Source: F23-B02 sp946405205
Lineage (GTDB): Bacteria; Bacillota; Clostridia; Oscillospirales; Oscillospiraceae
Direction: 5' to 3'
Length of the DNA stretch: 9,802 nucleotides
Assembly (NCBI GenBank): GCA_946405205.1
Contig: CAMJGL010000041.1
Coordinates: 1 to 9,802, forward strand
This document shows, piece after piece, positions 1-6,336 of the stretch. How positions within the stretch are numbered: the stretch's first letter is position 1; each line of letters opens with the position of its first letter. The position numbers were made by a program, and so were the translations under genes. Under the pieces are notes generated by a model, which made no database searches, was not told where the DNA came from, and saw nothing but the letters and a program-made list of their open reading frames with translations.

Positions 1-55
1 TGTTTCACATCGCCGCGGATTTTCACAGACGGACGGCCAATGGCCGCCCCTACGG
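1..55 (+). repeat. 55-bp direct repeat, copy 1
   Basis: Positions 1-55 are identical base for base to 206-260. The unit begins TGTTTCACATCGCCGCGG and ends with the GCCCCTACGG end of the palindromic element. It starts at the window edge, so the identity may extend further left. Perfect identity over 55 bp with a 205-bp offset suggests recent duplication or conversion. Confidence 0.9.
31..55 (-). repeat. REP-like hairpin element, GGCC core
   Basis: Reads GGACGGCC-AAT-GGCCGCCC followed by CTACGG on the plus strand. On the minus strand it reads GTAGGGGC, GGCC core, GTCC. The arms form an 8-bp stem with one G-U wobble on the minus strand, but an A-C mismatch on the plus strand, so the fold favours minus-strand RNA. 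Confidence 0.8.
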
Positions 56-82
56 CAGCGTAATTTGAGAATACCGCAGATC

Positions 83-106
83 GTAGGGGCGAGCATCGCT
101 CGTCCG
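83..106 (+). repeat. REP-like hairpin element, GAGC core
   Basis: Plus-strand orientation: GTAGGGGC, then GAGC-ATC-GCTC, then GTCCG. It has the same flanks as the GGCC-core elements but an exchanged stem core, and pairing is retained. With the reverse-oriented copy at 236-260 it delimits a roughly 176-bp segment ended by GTAGGGGC and GCCCCTAC. Confidence 0.8.
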
Positions 107-205
107 CTGCTCGGCGCAGGGGCAATTCGCGTTGAGATATTGCGTATCTTTTTTGCCGTTTCCCGACCGGTAACAATGGTCATATTCGTTTTTGCACTCG
201 TGTGC

Positions 206-260
206 TGTTTCACATCGCCGCGGATTTTCACAGACGGACGGCCAATGGCCGCCCCTACGG
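206..260 (+). repeat. 55-bp direct repeat, copy 2
   Basis: Exact second copy of 1-55. It contains a full palindromic element (236-260) at its right end, preceded by TTTCACAGAC. The sequences after both copies diverge immediately, so the repeat boundary on this side is the end of the palindromic element. Confidence 0.9.
236..260 (-). repeat. REP-like hairpin element, GGCC core
   Basis: Identical to 31-55 and part of the 55-bp direct repeat. It is the inverse-oriented partner of the element at 83-106. Confidence 0.8.
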
Positions 261-384
261 GTTGGGGTTTCAAATCGTTTTGTCATTTAGAAAATGGCAA
301 TTAACCTAAAACCAGCGCAGGATATAATCGGGCCGGCGCAACACTGATGCGCACTGTCTCAGCGCGGATTGGCCGTCTGGCAAC

Positions 385-405
385 ACCGTCCCCCGAGGGG
401 TCGGT
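385..405 (-). terminator. Hairpin just after the MgtC-like operon
   Basis: ACCG-T-CCCC, loop CGA, GGGG-T-CGGT forms a stem of eight G-C/A-T pairs interrupted by one T-T mismatch. It begins a few bases past the stop codon of the last MgtC-like gene. No T-tract follows on the minus strand, so it is not a canonical intrinsic terminator. It may slow 3' decay, assist termination, or be chance. Confidence 0.3.
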
Positions 406-409
406 ACTA

Positions 410-1105
410 TTACAGCTCTTCGACCGTTATCACGTCTTTGAGCTCGGTTATCCTGTTTGCAAGCTCCGGGCCGGACTGACCCGCCTCGAGCTGCACGGAA
501 ACGATGGCGCAGTAATGATACTCGTCGCCCTCGCCGGAGGTCCTGCTTATCTCAAGGTTCGAGACCTTGAGCCCGCGCTCCTTCAAAAGCCCGAGCACCG
601 ACTCGATGCCCTCGGCGCGGGTGTACTCCACATACAGGGTGCTGAGCCTGCCGCTCTTGGCGAAGCGGTACTCGAATTTGACCAGCACTATCTCCGCCAG
701 CAGGATGGCGAGCGTTGCAAACAGCGCGCACTCGGCAAAGCCGACGCCGCAGGCAAGACCCACGATGGCCGAGGCCCACAGCCCCGCCGCGGTGGTCAGA
801 CCCTTGACCTGCTTTCTGCCCGTGACGATGATGGTGCCCGCGCCGATGAAGCCGATGCCGGCGATGACCTGCGCGCCGAGCCGCCCGACGTCCGTATACA
901 GTCCACGCTCGAGGAAAAGATACTGGCTCGTCATCGCCGTTACCGCGGCGCCGAGGCAGATGAGTATATGCGTTCTGAAGCCCGCGGGGCGGCGCTTGAA
1001 CTCGCGCTCGGCTCCGATGACGCCGCCGCAGACGAAGGCCAGCAGCAGGCGCAGCAGCATGGCCGCAAGCGTTGTATCTCTTATAAAATCAAAACACGAT
1101 AGCAT
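410..1105 (-). CDS. MgtC/SapB-family membrane protein (second of tandem pair)
   Basis: A 231-residue integral membrane protein of the MgtC/SapB family. Family members are linked to Mg2+-limited growth and, in pathogens, to survival in macrophages; the role here is unknown. Visible family motifs are GAEREFKRRPAGFRTH (31-46), GRLGAQVIAGIGFIGAGT (74-91) and VKGLTTAAGLWASA (100-113). Hydrophobic segments lie near 14-31, 45-62, 77-95 and 108-145. The soluble C-terminal part (about 155-231) looks like the small ACT-like domain seen in longer members. The ATG is supported by AGGAGG with a 6-nt spacer, and this site overlaps the TAG of the upstream paralogue, so the two are probably co-transcribed and perhaps translationally coupled. 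It lacks the loop insertion of its neighbour. The family call is firm; the substrate and function are not. Confidence 0.93.
   Translation of the reverse strand: MLSCFDFIRDTTLAAMLLRLLLAFVCGGVIGAEREFKRRPAGFRTHILICLGAAVTAMTSQYLFLERGLYTDVGRLGAQVIAGIGFIGAGTIIVTGRKQVKGLTTAAGLWASAIVGLACGVGFAECALFATLAILLAEIVLVKFEYRFAKSGRLSTLYVEYTRAEGIESVLGLLKERGLKVSNLEISRTSGEGDEYHYCAIVSVQLEAGQSGPELANRITELKDVITVEEL
780..808 (-). repeat. 29-bp identity with the paralogous MgtC-like gene
   Basis: Positions 780-808 are identical to 1486-1514 (offset 706 bp). The segment encodes the VKGLTTAAGLWA motif in both genes. Flanking sequence is similar but not identical. This fits tandem duplication plus strong constraint or local gene conversion. 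Confidence 0.85.
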
Positions 1106-1115
1106 ATGCGGCCTC

Positions 1116-1844
1116 CTACTGCACTTCTTCTATGGACACCACGCCGGCGAGGGTCGAAAGCTTTGCCAGCAGCTCCATATGGTTGTACTTCTTCGGCAGA
1201 TAAACGCTCAGCCTTACCGAGAGCTGGGCGGTGTGACTGTCCTTTTCCTTGTTTATATCCACATCGTGCACGCGCATGCCCTCCTCACGAAGGAGGTTGG
1301 CGACGCCGCCGAAATGCTCGAAGCGGTCGAGCTCGGCCAGTATGTTCATGTACCGCGACCTTGCGATGATGAGCCGCTCCGTCGCCGGCAGGGCATACAT
1401 ACAGACAAGGATGAGCACCATGCTCGCCAGAGCGCACTCATAAAAGCCCGCGCCGATTGCAAGGCCGAGGCAGGCCGAGGCCCAGAGCCCCGCCGCGGTG
1501 GTCAGACCCTTGACTCGCTTTCTGCCCGTGAGGATAATTGTGCCCGCGCCGAGGAAGCCCACGCCGTTTATGACCTGCGCGCCGAAGCGGGACACATCGT
1601 GCTGCACCCCCAGCGCCTGCGCCTGAGCCAGCCAGCGCGTATCGAGCATGACGTCAAGATACTGGCTGAGCATCATCGTGACGGTGGAGCCTATCGCGAC
1701 CAGCATATAGGTGCGGAAGCCCGCAGGGCTGCTCTTGCGCTCGCGCTCAAGCCCTAAAAGTCCGCCCATGACGACCGCCAGAACGATGCGCAGCATCATG
1801 GATACGGTATTCAGTTGTCTTAAATACTCAAATACGTTTTCCAT
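1116..1844 (-). CDS. MgtC/SapB-family membrane protein (first of tandem pair)
   Basis: A 242-residue paralogue of the gene 10 bp downstream. Shared signatures are GLERERKSSPAGFRTY (31-46), SRFGAQVINGVGFLGAGT (85-102) and VKGLTTAAGLWASA (111-124). It carries about 11 extra residues (about 66-82, containing WLAQAQALGV) in the loop between the second and third hydrophobic segments, a likely point of functional difference. The C-terminal 80 residues form a soluble ACT-like tail ending SIEEVQ, comparable to TVEEL in the paralogue. The ribosome binding site is weaker than its partner's (AGGA far from, and AAGG very close to, the ATG). An intrinsic terminator lies upstream, so the pair needs its own promoter in 1845-1910, where I see no convincing -35/-10. 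A 13-bp palindrome there may be an operator. Confidence 0.93.
   Translation of the reverse strand: MENVFEYLRQLNTVSMMLRIVLAVVMGGLLGLERERKSSPAGFRTYMLVAIGSTVTMMLSQYLDVMLDTRWLAQAQALGVQHDVSRFGAQVINGVGFLGAGTIILTGRKRVKGLTTAAGLWASACLGLAIGAGFYECALASMVLILVCMYALPATERLIIARSRYMNILAELDRFEHFGGVANLLREEGMRVHDVDINKEKDSHTAQLSVRLSVYLPKKYNHMELLAKLSTLAGVVSIEEVQ
1486..1514 (-). repeat. 29-bp identity with the paralogous MgtC-like gene
   Basis: Partner of 780-808 within the first MgtC-like gene, encoding the same VKGLTTAAGLWA motif with the same codons. Confidence 0.85.
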
Positions 1845-1873
1845 GCCTTGCTCTTTCCTGTCTGCTCAGTCGG

Positions 1874-1886
1874 GCATATGATATGC
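1874..1886. promoter_or_regulatory. 13-bp palindrome, possible operator
   Basis: GCATAT-G-ATATGC is a perfect palindrome around one central base, 30 bp upstream of the first MgtC-like start codon and downstream of the terminator. Its position in the only region that could hold the promoter suggests a regulator site, but AT-rich palindromes of this size also arise by chance. No regulator gene is adjacent. Confidence 0.3.
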
Positions 1887-1910
1887 GGCCGGACGCGGAT
1901 ATATGCTTTA

Positions 1911-1941
1911 AAAAAGTGCACCCTGCGCGGGTGCACTTTTT
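1911..1941 (-). terminator. Strong intrinsic terminator, symmetrical
   Basis: A run of A, GTGCACCC, loop TGCGC, GGGTGCAC and a run of T form an 8-bp perfect G-C-rich stem, extended by A-T pairs, with T-tracts on both strands. On the minus strand it starts 12 nt past the stop codon of the zinc-ribbon gene and is followed by six T. It separates the metG-side genes from the MgtC-like pair and could work in both directions. Confidence 0.92.
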
Positions 1942-1953
1942 GCATGATATGGT

Positions 1954-2190
1954 TTACTCCTTGTCGTCGAGCCAGTCGGAGACCTTGGCTTCCTCGATGC
2001 CGAGCCCTCCGGAGATGAAGGCGACGGCTTCGTTGAAGTTCATGCTCTTGAGACGTGCGAAATTTGTCGCACCCTGACCGGGGCCGTCGTTCAGGCGGCC
2101 TTCGATATAACCGCATTCATAGCACATATTCAGAGCGTACTTGCGGTGATTATCCAGCGTCATCTCGTGTCCGCAGCGGGGACATTTCAT
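1954..2190 (-). CDS. Small zinc-ribbon protein, function unknown
   Basis: A 78-residue protein that I do not recognise by name. The N-terminal half is a zinc ribbon, with CPRC (3-6) and CYEC (23-26) giving a CX2C-X16-CX2C pattern. A Gly-rich linker (about 33-41) follows, then a predicted helical, acidic tail (about 42-78) containing NFNEAVAFISGGLGIEEAKV and ending DWLDDKE. The ATG has GGAGG with an 8-nt spacer. A predicted extended -10 promoter lies about 50 bp upstream and a strong terminator just downstream, so it can be expressed as a single small gene. Plausible roles include nucleic-acid or protein binding; no catalytic residues are visible. That it is a real gene is well supported by the start and termination signals; the function is open. 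Confidence 0.82.
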   Translation of the reverse strand: MKCPRCGHEMTLDNHRKYALNMCYECGYIEGRLNDGPGQGATNFARLKSMNFNEAVAFISGGLGIEEAKVSDWLDDKE

Positions 2191-2237
2191 GTTGTTTCCC
2201 TCCAGTTTTCTTCTTTTCAGGTCCTTACGGTGCTTTT

Positions 2238-2267
2238 ATTGTATCACAATGCCAAGCACACAATCAA
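2238..2267 (-). promoter_or_regulatory. Promoter with extended -10 for the zinc-ribbon gene
   Basis: On the minus strand, TTGATT (2262-2267) and TACAAT (2238-2243) are separated by 18 bp, with TG one base before the -10 (TGA-TACAAT), which is an extended -10. It sits in the 108-bp gap between the Nif11-like gene and the zinc-ribbon gene and would start transcription about 40 nt before the start codon. Predicted from sequence only. Confidence 0.6.
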
Positions 2268-2298
2268 TAGCCACTTGGAATTATATGCCCAAAAACTC

Positions 2299-2649
2299 TC
2301 AGTCAATGCCCTTGCCGGAGTCGCCGCGGAAGCAGGACTCGTCGTTTGCCCAGCCCTTGTCCACCAGCCAGTAGGTGTATTCCACGTCCTCGGCGGCAAG
2401 CTCCTCCTCGGTGAGCTCGACGTTCTTGCTGCGCTCGTTCTTGAGCTTTCTCTCGTAGGTGTAAAGGTCCATGAGCGTGAAGCCCAGACCCATTTCCTCG
2501 GCGATGGGGATGAGCACATCCTCGACGACCGCCTCGCGTATCTCAAGGCTGCCGGGGTAGGCGGCCTCGGCATCGGCTACTTTTTTGCGCAGCTCGGGGT
2601 CCGAGTCATACTGCTCCAGAAATTTTACGACATTAAGATTAATGTTCAT
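2299..2649 (-). CDS. Small acidic protein resembling a Nif11-type leader peptide
   Basis: A 116-residue protein, directly after metG with an 18-nt gap. Residues 5-66 resemble the Nif11-like leader family: VVKFLEQYDSDPELRKKV (8-24), then a helix, then IAEEMGLGFTLMDLYTYE (49-66), matching the usual pattern of a FL...DPEL helix followed by A.E.G..FT..EL. Compared with the usual domain there is an insertion around 27-47. The C-terminal part is acidic and ends in a short tail with one Cys (106) and several Gly. There is no clear double-glycine cleavage site and no modifying enzyme or transporter in the window, so a peptide natural-product precursor role is speculative; it may be a stand-alone Nif11-fold protein. 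The ATG at 2649 has AAGGAG with a 7-nt spacer; a TTG one codon earlier would be too close. Confidence 0.75.
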   Translation of the reverse strand: MNINLNVVKFLEQYDSDPELRKKVADAEAAYPGSLEIREAVVEDVLIPIAEEMGLGFTLMDLYTYERKLKNERSKNVELTEEELAAEDVEYTYWLVDKGWANDESCFRGDSGKGID

Positions 2650-2667
2650 CAAAGCTCTCCTTTTATA

Positions 2668-4614
2668 TCAGCAAAGGCGGAAGCCGGCGGGGATGCTGTC
2701 ATCGAGCATGAGCAGGTGCAGCTCCTCCTTGCCGTCGTGCTCGTGCACGGCGGAGATGAGCATTCCGCAGGAATCCTGACCCATCATTTTGCGGTTGGGC
2801 AGGTTGAGGATGGCGACCACGGTCTTGCCGACGAGGTCCTCGGGCTCATAGAACTTGTGGATGCCGGAGAGGATCTGACGGGGAGTGCCGGTGCCGTCAT
2901 CGAGGATGAACTTCAGGAGCTTTTCGCTCTTTTTCACGGCCTCGCAGGAGAGCACCTTGCACACGCGCATATCGCACTTTGCAAATTCGTCTATCGTCAC
3001 GTTCGGCTCGACGGGCGGGAACTTGGGCGCCGCGGGCTTCGCGTTCATTTTCTCCAGTTCCTCAAGAGCCTTGGCCATGTCGATGCGGGGGAAGAGCGTC
3101 TCGCCCTTGTGCACCGCGGCATTCGCGGGCAGGGAGCCGAACTTCTCCGCGCTGTCCCAGCTGCGGAGAGCCTCGTCCGCGCCGATCTGCTCAAAGGCCT
3201 TGTCGCAGCTTTCGGGGATAAAGGGCTTGAGCATGATGAGGGATATGCGCAGACACTCGAGCAGGTTATAGAGAACGGAGGCAAGGCGGGGCTTCTTCGC
3301 CTCGTCCTTGGCCAGCACCCAGGGAGCGGTCTCGTCGATATACTTGTTTGCGCGCTGGATGAGCCTGAAGGTCTCCTCGAGCGCGAGGTGGAGCTGGAAC
3401 TTGTCCATCTGCTCGGCGTAGCGGCTCAGGCTCTCCTGCGCGAGGGCGGTGAGCTCATCGTCCAGGGCATCGTGCTCGCGCTCCGCGGGCAGGACGCCGC
3501 CGAAATACTTCTCGACCATGGCGGTCGTGCGGGAAACGAGGTTGCCGAGGTCGTTTGCAAGGTCGGTGTTTATGGTGTTGATGAGCAGCTCGTTGGAGAA
3601 GTTGCCGTCCGAGCCGAAGGGGAAGGTGCGCAGCAGGAAGAAGCGCAGCGCGTCCACGCCGAACATATCCGCCAGCTTATAGGGATCGACGACGTTGCCC
3701 TTGGACTTGGACATCTTTCCGCCGTCGATGACGAGCCAGCCGTGGCCGTAGACCCTGTTGGGCAGGGGCAGCTCCATGCTCATGAGCATGGCCGGCCAGA
3801 TGATGGAGTGGAAGCGGACGATCTCCTTGCCGACGATGTGATGCACGGCGGGCCAGTACTTGTCGAAATCGTCGTAGCGGTCGTTGAGGAAGCCCAGCGC
3901 GGTGCAGTAGTTAAACAGCGCATCGACCCAGACATACACGACATGACCCGGGTCGAAGTCCACGGGGATGCCCCACTTGAAGCTCGTGCGGGAGACGCAC
4001 AGATCCTCAAGGCCGGGCTTTATGAAGTTGTTTATCATCTCGTTCACGCGGGAGGCCGGCTGCAGGAACTCGCCGGTCTCGAGCAGCTCCTGAACGGGCT
4101 TTGCGTACTTGGAGAGGCGGAAGAAATAGGCCTCCTCCTCGGCGTAATGCACGTCGCGGCCGCAGTCGGGGCATTTGCCGTTTACGAGCTGGCTCTCGGT
4201 CCAGAAGCTCTCGCAGGGGGTGCAGTACATACCCTTGTACGCGCCCTTGTATATGTCGCCCTTGTCGTACATCTTTCTGAAGATGCGCTGTACGGCCTTG
4301 ACATGGTAATCGTCGGTGGTGCGGATGAAGCGGTCGTTCGAGATGTTCATGAGCTTCCACAGGTCGGTGATGCCGCCGGGGCCCTCGACTATCCTGTCGA
4401 CGAATTCCTTCGGCGAAACTCCGGCCTCCTTGGCCTTTTCCTCGATCTTCTGGCCGTGCTCGTCGGTGCCGGTCAGGAACATGACGTCATAGCCGCGCAG
4501 GCGCTTGTACCGCGCTATCGAGTCGGTCGCGACGGTGCAGTAGGTGTGCCCGATGTGAAGCTTGTCCGAGGGATAGTAAATCGGGGTCGTGATATAGAAT
4601 CTTTCCTTTTCCAT
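2668..4614 (-). CDS. metG: Methionyl-tRNA synthetase
   Basis: Cytoplasmic class I enzyme that charges tRNA-Met with methionine using ATP. It is 648 residues from the ATG at 4614, within the normal size for forms with a C-terminal tRNA-binding domain. The HIGH motif is at 20-23, KMSKS at 300-304, and a single zinc knuckle is formed by C131, C134, C148 and C151. An anticodon-binding helical domain follows (about 370-500). The EMAP/Trbp111-like domain (about 540-648) starts near IDEFAKCDMRV and includes NRKMMG. The ATG has GGAG with a 9-nt spacer. A start 51 nt further upstream would overlap the VanW gene and add residues not expected before FYITTPIYYP. It is the third gene of the hemW operon, 25 nt after the VanW gene. 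No T-box leader fits in that gap. Confidence 0.97.
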   Translation of the reverse strand: MEKERFYITTPIYYPSDKLHIGHTYCTVATDSIARYKRLRGYDVMFLTGTDEHGQKIEEKAKEAGVSPKEFVDRIVEGPGGITDLWKLMNISNDRFIRTTDDYHVKAVQRIFRKMYDKGDIYKGAYKGMYCTPCESFWTESQLVNGKCPDCGRDVHYAEEEAYFFRLSKYAKPVQELLETGEFLQPASRVNEMINNFIKPGLEDLCVSRTSFKWGIPVDFDPGHVVYVWVDALFNYCTALGFLNDRYDDFDKYWPAVHHIVGKEIVRFHSIIWPAMLMSMELPLPNRVYGHGWLVIDGGKMSKSKGNVVDPYKLADMFGVDALRFFLLRTFPFGSDGNFSNELLINTINTDLANDLGNLVSRTTAMVEKYFGGVLPAEREHDALDDELTALAQESLSRYAEQMDKFQLHLALEETFRLIQRANKYIDETAPWVLAKDEAKKPRLASVLYNLLECLRISLIMLKPFIPESCDKAFEQIGADEALRSWDSAEKFGSLPANAAVHKGETLFPRIDMAKALEELEKMNAKPAAPKFPPVEPNVTIDEFAKCDMRVCKVLSCEAVKKSEKLLKFILDDGTGTPRQILSGIHKFYEPEDLVGKTVVAILNLPNRKMMGQDSCGMLISAVHEHDGKEELHLLMLDDSIPAGFRLC

Positions 4615-4639
4615 TATTTCTTTCTCCAATCTATAGTCA

Positions 4640-6322
4640 TTAAGGGTCCGGTGACGGTGATTCATCCGTTTCTATAACGGGCGCGGTGGGTACAGGCTCC
4701 TCGGTCGGAACGGGCGTCTGCGTGGGAACGGGCTCCGGAGTCTGCGTCGGTTCGGGAGTGGTCGGCCACTTGATGTCCTCATCGTGGTAATAGTAATAGC
4801 TGTTTGCCTCTTTGGTACGGCTTATGAGATTGCCGTCCTTATCGTAAACGCAGCGGTAGGTCGTCGCTCTCGTGCCGACCGCCACGTCCGGATACTTACT
4901 GTCATATGCGGTGGAGGCGGAATAGGTCATCTCGACGTAGCTTCCGTCCACATCCGTGCCCCATATCTCGATCGTGAGCTGCCTGTCAACGCATTTGGCC
5001 ACGATCTTTATCGGGAAGTCCCTGTTGTTTTTGAATTTAAACTCCGGACCGCCCCAGCTCACCGTGGCGTCAAGCCCCCATGGCAGGTAGCTGACCGCGA
5101 AGTGGTGGCAGTCGCGGGCGACGATCTCAAGATTCGCATAAAGCGCCGCGCAGTAGAGCGTGGAGGACACCTGGCATATGCCGCCGCCCACCTCCTGCAC
5201 GACCTTTCCGCCTGCGTAGGCCGCCGCGGTCTTGAAGCCGGCCGCCGTCGTGCGCTTGCCGACGACGTCGTTATACGAGAAGGTCTCGCCGGGGTTGAGG
5301 ATAACGCCATTTATCTTGGAGGCGGCGAGCTCAACATTGGTCGCTCTGCCGGAGGCGGAGCTTGCGTAGCTCGTTTTCTGCGAGCCGAGCTTATCGGCAA
5401 AGAGCATGGAATCGAGCTGCTCGGTGGTGTATTTGGGCATGGTCACGGTCACGGGTATCTCTATGAGCTCGCCCGGCTGAGCCGCGTCCCACATTTTTTG
5501 CGCTTTTTCAACGTCGAAATCAACTCCGACCGTGCTCTCGGTGGCTTTGCGGGTCTCGGGGTCATACTTGGCGTCCACAGCCTCGGCGAAGATCTCCCCG
5601 TGGAGCTTTTCAAAGTCCGGCTCGGAGGCGCTGCCGATATCGGCCGTGTAAGTAAGACTGTCCCCGCCCTCGGCGAAGACCTCCGTTATCATGGCGCAAA
5701 GCCTGTCGGCGTCGATCTCTATCTTATCCGCGCCCTTTATGAGCCTGAGGCATTTTGCCTCCGTATCGAGTTCATAGCCCTTGCCCATGCGCTCGTCATA
5801 GTCCTCGAGCGCGGCCTCGACCTTTGCGCGGATGCCGTCGGCGTTGGCCTCGGCGAGGATATCCGCCGTCGTGACTTTTCCGCTTATGCATTTAAAGTAC
5901 GCGGCCAGATCCTTTAATGGGTTTCCGCTGTGGCCGTAGTCGTAGGCGGCCTGCGCGGCCTCGGCGCAGTCCATGTCTATCCCCGCCTCGGCGGCGGTGA
6001 CGGTAAACTCAAAGCCGCCCGGGAGCGTCACGGCTACCGAGCCGCCGTCGAGCTGCTCCCAGCCGCCCCTGCGCAGGGCATTTTCCGCCTCCTGAACGCT
6101 CATATCGCCGATCTCGATGCCGCCGAGCGTCATGTTCGGATGTATCTTCGACGATCTTCCCGCGACAAGGCCGACGACGATGGCCGCGGCGGCCAAAAGC
6201 ACCAGCGCGCACACGGCGTAAAGCGCCGCTTTTCTTCCGGCTCCGGGCTTCGCGGCCTGCTTCTTCGCTTTTTCGGTCCTGGCTTTTTTCTTTTTCGGGG
6301 CTTCGTGCTTGCCTTTTGCCAT
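4640..6322 (-). CDS. VanW-family membrane-anchored wall protein
   Basis: A 560-residue probable envelope protein. The N-terminus is Lys/Ala-rich (1-31) and followed by one membrane segment (about 32-55) with no obvious cleavage site, so the rest should face outside. Residues 60-300 contain YoaR/PG_binding_4-like repeats that begin IHPNMTLGGIEIGDMSVQEA. The VanW domain spans about 320-450, with NPGETFSYNDVVG (343-355), EVGGGICQVSSTLY (377-390) and the conserved C383, C391 and HH 406-407. A beta-rich module follows (about 455-515), then a Pro/Thr/Glu tail with TPEPT-type repeats (520-560). VanW was named from a vancomycin gene cluster, but the family is widespread in Clostridia, its activity is unclear, and this context gives no sign of resistance. 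AGGAGG precedes the ATG by 7 nt; the gene begins 14 nt after hemW. Confidence 0.92.
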   Translation of the reverse strand: MAKGKHEAPKKKKARTEKAKKQAAKPGAGRKAALYAVCALVLLAAAAIVVGLVAGRSSKIHPNMTLGGIEIGDMSVQEAENALRRGGWEQLDGGSVAVTLPGGFEFTVTAAEAGIDMDCAEAAQAAYDYGHSGNPLKDLAAYFKCISGKVTTADILAEANADGIRAKVEAALEDYDERMGKGYELDTEAKCLRLIKGADKIEIDADRLCAMITEVFAEGGDSLTYTADIGSASEPDFEKLHGEIFAEAVDAKYDPETRKATESTVGVDFDVEKAQKMWDAAQPGELIEIPVTVTMPKYTTEQLDSMLFADKLGSQKTSYASSASGRATNVELAASKINGVILNPGETFSYNDVVGKRTTAAGFKTAAAYAGGKVVQEVGGGICQVSSTLYCAALYANLEIVARDCHHFAVSYLPWGLDATVSWGGPEFKFKNNRDFPIKIVAKCVDRQLTIEIWGTDVDGSYVEMTYSASTAYDSKYPDVAVGTRATTYRCVYDKDGNLISRTKEANSYYYYHDEDIKWPTTPEPTQTPEPVPTQTPVPTEEPVPTAPVIETDESPSPDP

Positions 6323-6336
6323 GTCTGTCCCTCCTG

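Larger units (their letters stand above)
1..384. repeat. Left composite repeat region, no gene
   Basis: This gene-free stretch lies downstream of the MgtC-like pair. It holds three copies of the 24-25 bp palindromic element (31-55, 83-106, 236-260), a 55-bp exact direct repeat (1-55 equals 206-260), and one copy of a composite unit of about 300 bp (83-384). The composite unit also occurs twice at 7811-8368. Shared landmarks in order are the GTAGGGGC element, a CCCGACCGGT module, the inverse-oriented element ending in GCCCCTACGG, a TGTCATT...AATGGCA hairpin, ATAATCGGGC and GGCCGTCTG. Relative to the right copies, the left unit carries extra sequence (roughly 190-230) that includes TTTGCACTCG and the first part of the 55-bp repeat. 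Short open frames across it follow the repeat and resemble no known protein. Confidence 0.85.

Noticed and set aside
50..304. Short open frames in the left repeat region
   Set aside because: They follow the repeat sequence, lack ribosome binding sites and would make different peptides from each repeat copy.
347..1757. Plus-strand open frames of 251 and 396 residues across the MgtC-like genes
   Set aside because: They are antisense shadows of two clear MgtC-family genes, with Arg/Ala-rich composition and no domain I recognise.
4615..4642. T-box or SAM riboswitch before metG
   Set aside because: Only 25 nt separate metG from the VanW gene, which is too short for such leaders, and no conserved motif is visible there.
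4612..4665. Upstream start for metG at 4665
   Set aside because: It would overlap the end of the VanW gene and add 17 residues before the conserved FYITTPIYYP start. The ATG at 4614 has a good GGAG site.
2146..4677. 843-residue open frame on the plus strand opposite metG
   Set aside because: It runs antisense through metG and the Nif11-like gene, has no ribosome binding site, and its low-complexity Leu/Val/Ala/Gly/Glu composition is typical of the reverse frame of a GC-rich gene. The metG motifs on the minus strand are unmistakable.
4784..5917. 377-residue plus-strand open frame opposite the VanW-family gene
   Set aside because: It is antisense to a gene with clear domains and ribosome binding site, and shows no family motifs of its own.
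4640..6322. Vancomycin resistance
   Set aside because: VanW-domain proteins are widespread and not sufficient for resistance. No ligase, dehydrogenase, dipeptidase or sensor-regulator genes are nearby.
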